Origin: an uncultured Prevotella sp.
Lineage (GTDB): Bacteria > Bacteroidota > Bacteroidia > Bacteroidales > Bacteroidaceae
Assembly: GCA_900550365.1 (NCBI GenBank)
Contig: URRR01000027.1
Coordinates: 1 to 35,605, forward strand
DNA length: 35,605 bases
Direction of reading: 5' to 3'
Below, piece after piece: positions 15,677-24,077 of the stretch. The position numbers and the translations under genes are program-made. The number at the start of each line of letters is the position of its first letter. Position 1 is the first letter of the stretch. Below the pieces are notes generated by a model. It saw only the letters and a list, made by a program, of their open reading frames with translations. It was not told the DNA's origin and made no database searches.

Positions 15677-18600
15677 ATGTTCGGAACTATTGACTGCTTT
15701 TTGCCGTGCTCTGATTTCGGGGCTGTTGAGAATGTCCTGAGGCAGCTGCGCGGCAGCCGCATGATACGTCATATCAATTTGCTTGTAACGCGTGGCTTCG
15801 CGCTCGGTAACGCCGTGCCCGAAGGGTGCTCGTTTATTGTTGTTGACGGGCTCATGTCAGAGTCGGCCATGAGGAGCGTGGCTGAGAGCGTAATGGCTGA
15901 TTACGCCATGATGTTCCTTAAAGACGTGCCCGTAAGTCTGGGCCAGTATGCCATACAGCGCATGGCCCGTGTGGCCTCTGAGACTGATGCCGCGATGGTT
16001 TATTCTGACCGCTACACGGTCAGCGGCGGACATATTGAGCCGCATCCTGTCATCGACTGGCAGGAAGGAAGCCTGCGTGACGACTTCGATTTCGGCCCGG
16101 TAGTTATGATAAACGCCCGGCTGCTGCATGATTTCGCCGGTGAGGCTGACGAGCGCGGATTCCGTTTTGCCGGCTGGTATGAGCTGTGGCTTTACCTGAG
16201 CCGCCACGGTCGCCTGTTCCATATAAACGAGTTGCTTTATACGGAGGAGGAACGTGACACAAGGGCAAGCGGCGTGAAGCAGTTTGACTATGTTAACCCT
16301 GCCAACCGCCAGGTGCAGCAGGAGATGGAGCGCGTCGTCACGGCGCATCTTAAGAAGGTAGGGGCGCTGGTGGATACGTCGTATTATGCCGAGCCGGATT
16401 TTGCCGAACAAGAATTTGAGTGTGAGGCAACGGTAGTTATTCCGGTGCGCAACCGTGAGAAGACGATACGTGACGCGGTGGACAGCGCACTGTCACAGAA
16501 AACCACGTTTAAGTATAATGTGATTGTGGTGGACAATCATTCCACTGACAATACTACGGCTCTGCTAGACGCATACACTGACGAACGCCTTATACACATT
16601 GTTCCGAGACGCACCGACCTCGGAATAGGCGGATGCTGGAACTTGGCCGTTGACGATGCGCGTTGCGGCCGTTTTGCCGTTCAGCTTGACAGCGACGACC
16701 TCTATTCGTCACCGGAAACGCTGCAGACCATTGTCGACGCCTTTTACAGTCAGCGTGCGGCCATGATTATAGGCAGCTACCGCATGTGTGACTTTGACCT
16801 CAACACGCTGCCGCCCGGACTTATTGACCATGCCGAGTGGACAGATACTAACGGATGCAATAACGCCCTGCGCATCAACGGCCTTGGCGCTCCGCGCGCT
16901 TTCTTTACCCCGCTGTTGCGCCAGATAAGATTCCCCAATACCAGTTATGGCGAGGATTATGCCCTCGGTCTGGCTTTCAGCCGCCGTTACAGGATAGGCC
17001 GTATATATACCGAACTGTATCTCTGCCGCCGCTGGGGCGGCAACAGTGACGCCGCTCTGAGCATAGACAAGGTAAATGCCAACAACCTTTATAAGGACCG
17101 TCTGCGTACAATGGAGCTTATGGCACGTAAGAAGATGAACGCCGGCGAGGGCTTTATCAAAGCTGACGACACGCTGCTGCGCTTCTTTAACAGGCAGCTT
17201 GAGACGTGGACACTGGCCCGCCGTAACTATCGTGACCTGCATGACGTGAGTACACGCGGCATATCAGACGGCGGCAATAATCTTGCCCTGCAGTTCAACC
17301 CGGCACGCATAGTGTCTACCGGGGCGTCAATCAGCAAAGAATCCATAAGCCACAGACCATGCTTCCTGTGCAGGGCCAACCGACCGAAAGAGCAGATGAT
17401 AAAGCATCTTGGAGACAATTTTGAGATGCTTGTAAACCCTTATCCGATAATGCCGGTGCATTTCACCATACCGATGTGTGCCCATCAGCCGCAGCGGATA
17501 CTTGAGAATTATCCCGAGATGCACCGCCTCCTGGCACGTTTTCCTGACCTTACGGTGTTTTATAACGGTCCGCAGTGCGGCGCGTCGGCTCCTGACCATA
17601 TGCACTTCCAGGCGTTCACGCAAGGGCGTCTGCCGCTTCAGGCGGCGTGGCCGAGGCTGCAGCGTGAGCTTGTCAAGGTATGTTCGCTTGACAACGGTGA
17701 CGATATAAGCGTGATAAGCGGTTGGGTTTGCCCTGCCATACTTGTCCGTTCACGCAGTGCGGAGAACGGTATCGCGTTGTTCCGCCGTGTTTATGATGCC
17801 CTGCCCGTGCCCGAAGATGCTCCCGAGCCGATGATGAACATAGTCGCGTGGATGGCAGGAGAAGTGTGCCATACGGTTGTTTTCCCACGTGCCAAGCATC
17901 GTCCTGACTGTTATTATGTTGATGAAGAGCAGGCATCAGGCCACAAAATACTCGTAAGTCCGGGAGCAATAGACATGGCTGGACTAATCATAACTCCGAG
18001 GAAGGAAGATTTTGACAGCCTCACGGCCCGTCAGGCATGTGATATTCTGCGTGAAGTGTCGCTCGACCGGACCGCAATGGACCATGTCGTGGCACGCATA
18101 CACCGTGACATGCCATGTTCAACTGACGCTAAAGATACAACCTGCGGTCACCATGAACCGATTGTTCAGGTGGGCATATTAAGCTCTGAAAGAATATGTT
18201 TCGTGCTTAATGGCCATTATGTAGCTAAGGGTGAGGTTATCTCCGGGCGGCAGGAAGTGGCCTTTTCAGAGGGTGGAATACTGTGGAACGGCAATCTTTA
18301 CCGTGAACTGACGTTCCTGCCTGACTGCCATGACGCGTCATTCTCGCTTGAAGATGTTACCATTGGGGTTAATTTCCATTGGCAGCGTAAGGAGACGCAG
18401 ACGTTCCAGGGCACGTTGAAACTTGTCGTCGAGGCAGATAAAGTATGCGCAATCAACTGCCTGCCGGTGGAGGATTATCTCGTAAGCGTTATTTCAAGCG
18501 AGATGAAGGCAACGTCTTCACTCGAGTTTCTGAAGGCGCATGCCGTTATATCACGTAGCTGGCTGCTGTCCCAAATGGAGCGGCGCAAGCGTCAGGAACG

Positions 18601-19465
18601 GGGAGGCAACGGCTTCTTCTCCTTCATCAAGAAGGACGATGAGCTGATTCGCTGGTACGACCGTGATGACCATGCCATATTCGATGTCTGTGCCGACGAC
18701 CACTGCCAGCGTTATCAGGGTATAACGAGGGCAAATAATGTGCATGTGGAGCAGGCTGTACGTGAGACCAGAGGCCGCATACTGATGTATGGCGACGAAA
18801 TTTGTGATGCCCGTTTCAGCAAATGCTGCGGTGGAGTTACTGAGGAGTTTCAGTATTGTTGGGAGGACAAACCGCAGCCTTATCTCGTCGCTTTGCGTGA
18901 TACTGACGACCGCCATGCAGGCATTCCTGACCTTACAGACGAGGCTGAGGTTGAAAAATGGATACGCTCTTGTCCCGATTCGTTCTGCAATACGACGGAT
19001 AAGAACGTTCTCTCACAGGTCCTTAACGATTATGACTGTGAAACATCCGACTTCTACCGTTGGCATGTCGAGTACTCTCAGGAGCAGCTCTCTGCCCTCA
19101 TTGCCGACAAGCTGAAGATGGATTTCGGTCAGATTACAGACCTTGTGCCCGTCAAGCGTGGGCGCAGCGGCCGTATATGCAAGCTGAGAATAGTAGGTAC
19201 AAAGCGCACGTTCACCATAGGTAAGGAGCTGGAAATACGCCGTGCGCTCAGCGATACGCACCTTTACAGCAGCGCTTTCGTGGTCGATCGCCTCGACATA
19301 ACCGACGGAGTGCCGGCCCGTTTTGTTCTTACCGGTGCAGGCTGGGGCCATGGTGTAGGTCTCTGCCAGATAGGAGCCGCCGTCATGGGAGAGCGCGGTT
19401 GCAGCTATGACGAGATTCTGCTGCACTATTACCGTGGTGCGGAAATAAGAAAAAAATACGAATAA
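15677..19465 (+). CDS. Fusion protein: GT2 glycosyltransferase, DUF4922 (HIT-like), SpoIID/LytB
   Basis: This 1262-residue protein joins domains normally found apart. Residues about 1-245 look like a degenerate GT-A domain (AMVYSDRYTV, FDFGPVVMINARL). Residues 250-480 are a GT2 domain with VVIPVRNREKTI, VVDNHSTDN and the LDSDD metal motif (337-341). Residues about 525-800 match DUF4922, with CFLC (562-565) and DHMHFQAF (640-647), an HxHxQ motif as in GalT/Ap4A phosphorylases. Residues about 825-1262 are SpoIID/LytB: VEDYLVSVISSEM with the expected catalytic Glu942, LKAHAVISRSW, and GWGHGVGLCQIG (1222-1233). There is no signal peptide, odd for SpoIID. The start at MFGTIDCF excludes codons from the family I repeat. 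An AmpG-like gene follows. Confidence 0.88.
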   Translation: MFGTIDCFLPCSDFGAVENVLRQLRGSRMIRHINLLVTRGFALGNAVPEGCSFIVVDGLMSESAMRSVAESVMADYAMMFLKDVPVSLGQYAIQRMARVASETDAAMVYSDRYTVSGGHIEPHPVIDWQEGSLRDDFDFGPVVMINARLLHDFAGEADERGFRFAGWYELWLYLSRHGRLFHINELLYTEEERDTRASGVKQFDYVNPANRQVQQEMERVVTAHLKKVGALVDTSYYAEPDFAEQEFECEATVVIPVRNREKTIRDAVDSALSQKTTFKYNVIVVDNHSTDNTTALLDAYTDERLIHIVPRRTDLGIGGCWNLAVDDARCGRFAVQLDSDDLYSSPETLQTIVDAFYSQRAAMIIGSYRMCDFDLNTLPPGLIDHAEWTDTNGCNNALRINGLGAPRAFFTPLLRQIRFPNTSYGEDYALGLAFSRRYRIGRIYTELYLCRRWGGNSDAALSIDKVNANNLYKDRLRTMELMARKKMNAGEGFIKADDTLLRFFNRQLETWTLARRNYRDLHDVSTRGISDGGNNLALQFNPARIVSTGASISKESISHRPCFLCRANRPKEQMIKHLGDNFEMLVNPYPIMPVHFTIPMCAHQPQRILENYPEMHRLLARFPDLTVFYNGPQCGASAPDHMHFQAFTQGRLPLQAAWPRLQRELVKVCSLDNGDDISVISGWVCPAILVRSRSAENGIALFRRVYDALPVPEDAPEPMMNIVAWMAGEVCHTVVFPRAKHRPDCYYVDEEQASGHKILVSPGAIDMAGLIITPRKEDFDSLTARQACDILREVSLDRTAMDHVVARIHRDMPCSTDAKDTTCGHHEPIVQVGILSSERICFVLNGHYVAKGEVISGRQEVAFSEGGILWNGNLYRELTFLPDCHDASFSLEDVTIGVNFHWQRKETQTFQGTLKLVVEADKVCAINCLPVEDYLVSVISSEMKATSSLEFLKAHAVISRSWLLSQMERRKRQERGGNGFFSFIKKDDELIRWYDRDDHAIFDVCADDHCQRYQGITRANNVHVEQAVRETRGRILMYGDEICDARFSKCCGGVTEEFQYCWEDKPQPYLVALRDTDDRHAGIPDLTDEAEVEKWIRSCPDSFCNTTDKNVLSQVLNDYDCETSDFYRWHVEYSQEQLSALIADKLKMDFGQITDLVPVKRGRSGRICKLRIVGTKRTFTIGKELEIRRALSDTHLYSSAFVVDRLDITDGVPARFVLTGAGWGHGVGLCQIGAAVMGERGCSYDEILLHYYRGAEIRKKYE

Positions 19466-19470
19466 AGATG

Positions 19471-19558
19471 ATTAAGAGTTAAGAATTAAGAGTGAGGAAA
19501 ATGTGCTTTAGCGCTGTCTCTCTCTTATTTCTTAGCTCTTGATTCTTAACTCTTAATT
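19471..19558. repeat. Inverted spacer repeat of AAGAGTTAAGAATT-type units
   Basis: The left arm (19471-19497) and right arm (about 19523-19558, GATTCTTAACTCTTAAT) form a long AT-rich hairpin. It has the same unit and layout as 4751-4848, here between two genes on the same strand. Confidence 0.6.
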
Positions 19559-19566
19559 TAAAGAAC

Positions 19567-20856
19567 ATGAACTGCCGATTGAGAAAAAGCCCGTGGAGCT
19601 GGGTTCCTTCGTTGTATTTTGCCGAGGGATTGCCTTACGTTGCAGTGATGACAATATCGCTTGTGCTTTACAAGCAGCTCGGACTTACTAATGCCCAGAT
19701 AACGTTTTATACCTCGTGGCTTTATCTGCCGTGGGTTATAAAGCCGCTGTGGAGCCCGTTTGTAGATATTGTTAAAACCAAGCGCTGGTGGATTATAACG
19801 ATGCAGCTGCTCGTCGGAGCGGCGTTTGGAGGCGTAGCCTTTACCATTCCTACTGACTTCTGGCTGCAAGGCTCGTTATGTTTCTTTTGGCTCATGGCTT
19901 TCAGCAGCGCTACTCATGACATTGCTGCCGACGGCTTCTATATGCTTGGGCTTGACCAACACAAGCAGGCCTGGTTCGTAGGAATACGCAGCACGTTTTA
20001 CCGCCTGGCCACTATCTTCGGTCAGGGCTTCCTCGTTATGGTGGCCGGCAATCTGCAGGTGCTCTTCCGTGGAAGCATACGTTACTCATGGAGCTTGATG
20101 TTCTACGGCGTTACCGGGCTGTTCATAGCTCTTTGGCTGTGGCACAGTTTTGTGTTGCCGTGCCCCGTGGCTGACCGCCGCCGCCGCAATGCCGGCGTTC
20201 GTGAGATATGGTCAGGGCTGTGCCATTCAGTCAAGACGTTCTTCACAAAGTTTCCGTTGCGTGAGACGGTGTGGGCGTTTCTTTTCATGTTATGCTACCG
20301 CATGCCAGAAGGATTGCTGGCCAAGGTGTCGTCACTGTTCCTTATTGACAGCGGCAGTAACGGCGGACTGGGCCTCTCTCCGCAGGAATACGGCTTTGTG
20401 CAGGGCACAGTCGGCATCGTAGGACTTACTCTCGGCGGCATACTTGGCGGCATGGCTGCCGGCCGTGACGGTCTGAAGAAGTGGCTGTGGCCTATGGTCT
20501 GCGCCATCACCTTGCCTGACCTTGTCTACGTTTACCTAAGTTATGCCATGCCTTCGAGCCTTACTATAATCAACGCCTGCGTGTTTATTGAGCAGTTTGG
20601 TTACGGTTTTGGCTTTACAGCCTACATGCTTTACCTTATTTATTATAGCCGTGGCGACTATAAGACGTCTCATTACGCACTCTGCACGGCGCTTATGGCT
20701 CTTTCAATGATGTTGCCGGGGCTTGTTGCCGGGTGGCTTCAGGAGCTTGTGGGCTATCTTTGGTTCTTCATTATTGTGGTTATTCTGTGTGCGATGACAT
20801 TCATAGTCTCAGCCTTTGTAAAGATAGACCCAGAGTTTGGAAAGAAAGAAGAATAA
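19567..20856 (+). CDS. ampG: AmpG-like MFS permease
   Basis: This 429-residue major-facilitator protein has about twelve membrane segments. The start WVPSLYFAEGLPYVAVMTIS, followed by LYLPWVIKPLWSPFVD, is the hallmark of the AmpG branch, as is SSATHDIAADGFYM. AmpG imports anhydro-muropeptides for peptidoglycan recycling. The upstream neighbour carries a SpoIID domain, a peptidoglycan-active fold, supporting a muropeptide role. Exact substrate is inference: other PAT-type MFS proteins (for instance acetyl-CoA or sugar carriers) share part of this signature. Confidence 0.85.
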   Translation: MNCRLRKSPWSWVPSLYFAEGLPYVAVMTISLVLYKQLGLTNAQITFYTSWLYLPWVIKPLWSPFVDIVKTKRWWIITMQLLVGAAFGGVAFTIPTDFWLQGSLCFFWLMAFSSATHDIAADGFYMLGLDQHKQAWFVGIRSTFYRLATIFGQGFLVMVAGNLQVLFRGSIRYSWSLMFYGVTGLFIALWLWHSFVLPCPVADRRRRNAGVREIWSGLCHSVKTFFTKFPLRETVWAFLFMLCYRMPEGLLAKVSSLFLIDSGSNGGLGLSPQEYGFVQGTVGIVGLTLGGILGGMAAGRDGLKKWLWPMVCAITLPDLVYVYLSYAMPSSLTIINACVFIEQFGYGFGFTAYMLYLIYYSRGDYKTSHYALCTALMALSMMLPGLVAGWLQELVGYLWFFIIVVILCAMTFIVSAFVKIDPEFGKKEE

Positions 20857-20858
20857 AA

Positions 20859-21075
20859 ACGGTAAAACGGTAAAACGGTAAAAAAGTAAAAAGGTAAAAC
20901 GGTAAAAAAGTAAAACGGTAAAAGAGTAATAAAGTAAAAGGGAAAGGGCAATAATGTACATCAATTATCACCTTTATTCCTTCCAACCTTAAAACCTTCA
21001 ACCTTAAAACCCAAAACCGTCAAACCTTATAATCCCAAAAACCTTAAGACCGTCAAACCGCAAAACCTTCTTACC
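20859..21075. repeat. Simple-sequence spacer (ACGGTAAAACGGTAAA and CCTTAAAACC units)
   Basis: The first half (20859-20945) is an imperfect tandem of GGTAAAAC/AAGTAAAA units. The second half (20985-21075) is an imperfect tandem of ACCTTAAAACC and CCGTCAAACC units, partly complementary to the first in style. No gene is present. Confidence 0.65.
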
Positions 21076-21092
21076 TTTAAAAATATTGTGTT

Positions 21093-22028
21093 ATGGATAA
21101 CCGTGAGAAAAGAATTTACAAGGTAACAGTGCTGGGCAGTATTATCAATGTGCTGCTTGTGATATTGAAGTTTGCGTTCGGAATCATAGGGCGTTCGTCT
21201 GCAATGATTGCTGATGCAGTACATTCACTGTCCGATCTGATTACAGACGTAGTGGTGATAGTCTTTGTCCGAATAAGCAACAAGCCTCAGGATGAGGACC
21301 ATGATTACGGTCATGGCAAGTATGAGACACTGGCCACGGCATTCATTGGCCTCGCTCTGCTTGCTGTTGGCTTGATGATATTATACGGAGGTGTGGAAAA
21401 GATCATCGCAGCTCTTGGCGGTCAGATGTTGCCTCGGCCGGGTATGATAGCTTTTTGGGCGGCGTTGATAAGCATTGTCTCAAAGGAATGGTGTTACCGT
21501 TTTACAGTAAAGGTAGGCCGGGAGGTTGAGTCGCAGGCCGTAGTGGCTAACGCATGGCACCACCGTAGCGACGCTTTCTCGTCAATAGGTACGGCTCTCG
21601 GTATAGGCGGAGCAATCTTTCTTGGCGACCGCTGGACCGTTCTCGACCCGATAGCGGCTGTCGTCGTCAGCGTGTTCATAGTCAAGACAGCGGTAAAACT
21701 GATGAAGCAGGCTTCTGATGAGTTGCTTGAGAAGAGTCTGCCGTCCTCTGTCGAGAACGAGATAAAGACCATTGCCGAAACCGAGACCGGTGTAAGCGGA
21801 ATACATAATCTGCGCACACGGCGTATCGGCAACCGCATTTCGATAGAAATGCACCTGCGTATGCCCGGCGGGCTCACGCTGTATGAAGCCCACCGCCGTG
21901 CTTCTGACATAGAGCACGAGCTGCGCTGCCGTTTCGGTGAAGGCACATATATCAGTCTGCATATAGAACCGCTGAAGGAAGACGGCCACTATGTTGAGCC
22001 GAAAAAGGAAAGCGGAGATGAGCGCTGA
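21093..22028 (+). CDS. Cation diffusion facilitator (zinc/iron-type exporter)
   Basis: This 311-residue inner-membrane CDF transporter has six predicted helices and a cytoplasmic C-terminal domain. The metal site uses HSLSD (His44, Asp48) in the second helix and HHRSD (His156, Asp160) in the fifth, a 2-His/2-Asp site typical of zinc exporters. DYGHGKYE (71-78) and the C-terminal IHNLRTRRIG and EMHLRMPGGLTLYEAH are family hallmarks. It would expel Zn2+ or a similar divalent ion by proton antiport. With the ZIP gene at 22854 it forms a metal export/import pair, although they lie in separate transcription units. Confidence 0.93.
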   Translation: MDNREKRIYKVTVLGSIINVLLVILKFAFGIIGRSSAMIADAVHSLSDLITDVVVIVFVRISNKPQDEDHDYGHGKYETLATAFIGLALLAVGLMILYGGVEKIIAALGGQMLPRPGMIAFWAALISIVSKEWCYRFTVKVGREVESQAVVANAWHHRSDAFSSIGTALGIGGAIFLGDRWTVLDPIAAVVVSVFIVKTAVKLMKQASDELLEKSLPSSVENEIKTIAETETGVSGIHNLRTRRIGNRISIEMHLRMPGGLTLYEAHRRASDIEHELRCRFGEGTYISLHIEPLKEDGHYVEPKKESGDER

Positions 22029-22040
22029 CGGTCCGTAGAC

Positions 22041-22160
22041 TCACTTCGCTCCCTTTCTTCTGTTGCATTCACGGCAGAGCATTTGGCAGTTCTCCTTTAC
22101 CGTGCGGCCGCCTTCACGCCATGGTGTGATGTGGTCGCCCTCCATAAACTCGAAGTCAAA
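22041..22160 (-). pseudogene. 3' remnant of an HNH endonuclease gene
   Basis: The minus strand encodes FDFEFMEGDHITPWREGG, then TVKENCQMLCRECNRRKGAK and a stop. This is the classic HNH active-site end: EGDHITPW as the central His block, NCQMLC and ECNRRKG. Upstream the frame is closed by a stop at 22161-22163, next to the start of a small plus-strand gene, so the N-terminal part and any promoter are gone. Intact relatives are HNH or McrA-like nucleases with a preceding CxxC. It is a truncated relic, probably cut by a rearrangement at 22160. Confidence 0.7.
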
Positions 22161-22164
22161 CTAA

Positions 22165-22392
22165 ATGAAAAAGGTGTTCTACTTTTTAAAAAAGTACTCT
22201 CCTGATTACGCAAAGAACAACCTTGAAGGTTGGTCAGTAATCCTGGTTGTTGCCGCAGGCTTCATTGCATCCACCTTAGCCGGTAGCTGGCTTGAAATGT
22301 GCGGACTGTTTATTGGCGGGCTTTTGTGTGCTCATATAATAGCTTGTGTAATTAAATTCTTTATAATTCATATAAAAAACAAATCCGAATAG
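22165..22392 (+). CDS. Small two-helix membrane protein, hypothetical
   Basis: The 75-residue product has a basic N-terminus (MKKVFYFLKKYSPDYAK), two hydrophobic segments about 24-40 and 44-70 (SVILVVAAGFIASTLAG; LFIGGLLCAHIIACVIKFFII) and a charged tail (KNKSE). I recognise no family. A strong terminator follows 17 bases after the stop, supporting a real transcribed gene. The start abuts the truncated HNH remnant. No TAnnTTTG box is visible, so it may be read from the CDF transcript. Confidence 0.55.
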   Translation: MKKVFYFLKKYSPDYAKNNLEGWSVILVVAAGFIASTLAGSWLEMCGLFIGGLLCAHIIACVIKFFIIHIKNKSE

Positions 22393-22408
22393 GTATTTGG
22401 CAAATAAG

Positions 22409-22459
22409 ACAAACGGATAATAAGCATTGCTGTTTATTATCCGTTTGTTCAGTTTTTTC
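22409..22459 (+). terminator. Rho-independent terminator
   Basis: A perfect 15-bp stem with arms at 22409-22423 and 22434-22448 and a 10-base loop is followed by TCAGTTTTTT. Element B begins right after the T run. Confidence 0.85.
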
Positions 22460-22460
22460 C

Positions 22461-22757
22461 GGTTCATCCGCATCGGGTGTATAAAGTTAAGGCATAAATG
22501 AGGCTGTAAACACCCTCCAGTAGGGACATAATTTATTATGTCCGCATGTTTCGGAGAAACATATCTCGCACAGTTTTATCATCGCCGAATGCCATTTTTC
22601 ACTTTTCATTTTTACTTGTTAATTTCATCATACGCCCCTTCGTGGCGTGCGGACATAATGAAACGAAGTTCGGCGTTAAGCCAATTATGTCCCTACAAGC
22701 TGGTGCTTTTTTCACTGATAATAATTATTTGTAATGCACCTAAACTGCAGATGAACC
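22461..22757. mobile_element. MITE-like element B (297 bp)
   Basis: The left end is GGTTCATCCGCATCGGGTGT. The right end, reversed, is GGTTCATCTGCAGTTTAGGT. Immediately outside both ends lies the 7-base direct repeat TTTTTCC (22454-22460 and 22758-22764), a likely target duplication. Inside is a second inverted repeat: GTAGGGACATAATT (22520-22533) with AATTATGTCCCTAC (22683-22696), and ATTATGTCCGC (22535-22545) with GCGGACATAAT (22649-22659). No transposase is encoded. The termini match element A. Confidence 0.65.
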
Positions 22758-22853
22758 TTTTTCCCCGGTGATGTTAATTGCCTTAAACAACTCTGACTTT
22801 TCTAACGATTCACTCTCGCAAATGTGAAAGCGGCCTGAAAGGCTGCCGCTGCG

Positions 22854-23624
22854 CTATCCGAGAACCACGTCGAGTATCATCATAAGGGTGAAGCCGACGG
22901 CGAAGCCTATTGTTCCGATGTTTGAATGCTCGCCCTCTGACATTTCAGGTATCAGCTCCTCAACCACAACGTAGAGCATTGCGCCGGCGGCGAATGCCAG
23001 CAGATAGGGCAGGGCGGGCGTCAGCATTGAGGCCAAAAGGACTACAAGCAGTGCGCCGACAGGCTCTACCAGTCCGCTGAGCGAGCCCATCATGAACGAG
23101 CGCATGCGGCTGTTGCCCTCGGCACGCATGGGCATCGAGATGATAGCTCCCTCTGGAATGTTCTGTATTGCGATGCCCAGTGCCATGGCCATTGCCGCGG
23201 CCGGCGTTATCATTGACCCGTCTTGCAAAGTTCCGGCCAGCACAACGCCTACGCTCATGCCCTCGGGCAGGTTGTGTATTGTTACTGCGAGAGAGAGCAT
23301 TGCCGTGCGTGAGAGGCGGCTGCGGGGGCCTTCAGGCTTGGCGTTGCCTATGTGGAGGTGAGGCGTTATGCGGTCAATCAGCAGCAGGAACGCCATACCT
23401 CCCAGCAGGCCTACGGCCGCCGGAACGACTGCCATGCGCCCCATGTCGGCGCACATGTCCATGCCCGGGATGAGCAGTGACCACACCGAGGCTGCCACCA
23501 TTACGCCTGAAGCAAAGCCAAGGAGAGACTTCTGTACGGCCGGAGGCATGGATTCTTTCATGAAAAACACGAAAGCTGAACCGAGCACAGTGCCGAGAAA
23601 GGGGATAAGTATTGTGATAAGCAT
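22854..23624 (-). CDS. ZIP family divalent metal transporter
   Basis: This 256-residue ZIP transporter has about eight membrane helices. The metal-binding motifs in helices 4 and 5 are present: HNLPEG (117-122) and QNIPEG (154-159), plus VVEELIPE near the C-terminus. It imports zinc or iron into the cytoplasm and resembles the ZupT/GufA branch. The cytoplasmic loop at about 88-105 has HLHIGN, a modest His cluster. It is monocistronic on the minus strand with its own -7 box at 23711-23718. Confidence 0.93.
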   Translation of the reverse strand: MLITILIPFLGTVLGSAFVFFMKESMPPAVQKSLLGFASGVMVAASVWSLLIPGMDMCADMGRMAVVPAAVGLLGGMAFLLLIDRITPHLHIGNAKPEGPRSRLSRTAMLSLAVTIHNLPEGMSVGVVLAGTLQDGSMITPAAAMAMALGIAIQNIPEGAIISMPMRAEGNSRMRSFMMGSLSGLVEPVGALLVVLLASMLTPALPYLLAFAAGAMLYVVVEELIPEMSEGEHSNIGTIGFAVGFTLMMILDVVLG

Positions 23625-23710
23625 GATTTAATGTTTGTTTTTTAAGTAAATATTGTTCTTTTTTTGATGTCGCCATACAGGCGTTGAGCCGCCGTATCGC
23701 CTTTCTTTTG

Positions 23711-23718
23711 CAAATGTA
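23711..23718 (-). promoter_or_regulatory. -7 box of the ZIP gene
   Basis: The minus strand reads TACATTTG. The leader to the ATG at 23624 is about 80 bases. Confidence 0.6.
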
Positions 23719-23842
23719 AGCATTAAATTAGAACAGTGCAAATTATTTTCGTGATACGTTGCCGGTCCTTTTTATACCGTCAGAGAGCCTTGTTTCCAAC
23801 GCCTTTTTCGTACGTTTGCAACATGCTGATTATCAATGTCTT

Positions 23843-23938
23843 ACCAAAAGACCGTCTTTTAGCTTGTAAAAGGCCGTCTTTTGGCTTGTAAAAGGTGGCC
23901 TTTTGCAAGACGAAAGGTCATCTCTTGCAAAGCAAGCG
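23843..23938. repeat. Family II hairpin repeat, copy 2
   Basis: It has AAAAGACCGTCTTTTAGC, TTGTAAAAGGCCGTCTTTTG and AAAGGTGGCCTTTTGCAAG units in alternating orientation. It lies between the divergent ZIP and perR genes, well away from both coding ends. Confidence 0.65.
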
Positions 23939-23990
23939 GTTGCCTCGGTCAGGTAAATCAGCCGTAAAACACATTGTATTTATTGTCTGA

Positions 23991-24029
23991 TTGTAAAAAA
24001 TACAAAACTAATTTGTAATTTTTACAAAT
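23991..24029 (+). promoter_or_regulatory. Two palindromic operators before perR
   Basis: The first palindrome is TTGTA-AAAAA-TACAA (23991-24005). The second is ATTTGTAA-TTT-TTACAAAT (24011-24029). The second resembles a Fur/PerR box and ends five bases before the -33 element, which suggests autoregulation by PerR. Confidence 0.55.
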
Positions 24030-24033
24030 ATGT

Positions 24034-24064
24034 TTTGCGTATTAAAATATAATCATTATCTTTG
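24034..24064 (+). promoter_or_regulatory. Promoter of perR-rubrerythrin operon
   Basis: TTTG (24034-24037), 19 bases, then TATCTTTG (24057-24064) is a near-ideal Bacteroidetes promoter. Transcription would start near 24070, so the ATG at 24030 cannot be used. Confidence 0.75.
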
Positions 24065-24077
24065 CAGCGTAAATCAG

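Noticed and set aside
16709..17242. Long minus-strand open frames inside the fusion gene
   Set aside because: They are antisense to the GT2 region, whose motifs are intact on the plus strand.
23843..23938. Possible CRISPR array from repeated hairpin units
   Set aside because: Units alternate in orientation, spacers are short and not unique, and no cas genes are near.
24030..24077. Upstream start codon of perR at 24030
   Set aside because: It lies upstream of the -33 and -7 boxes and would not be in the transcript.
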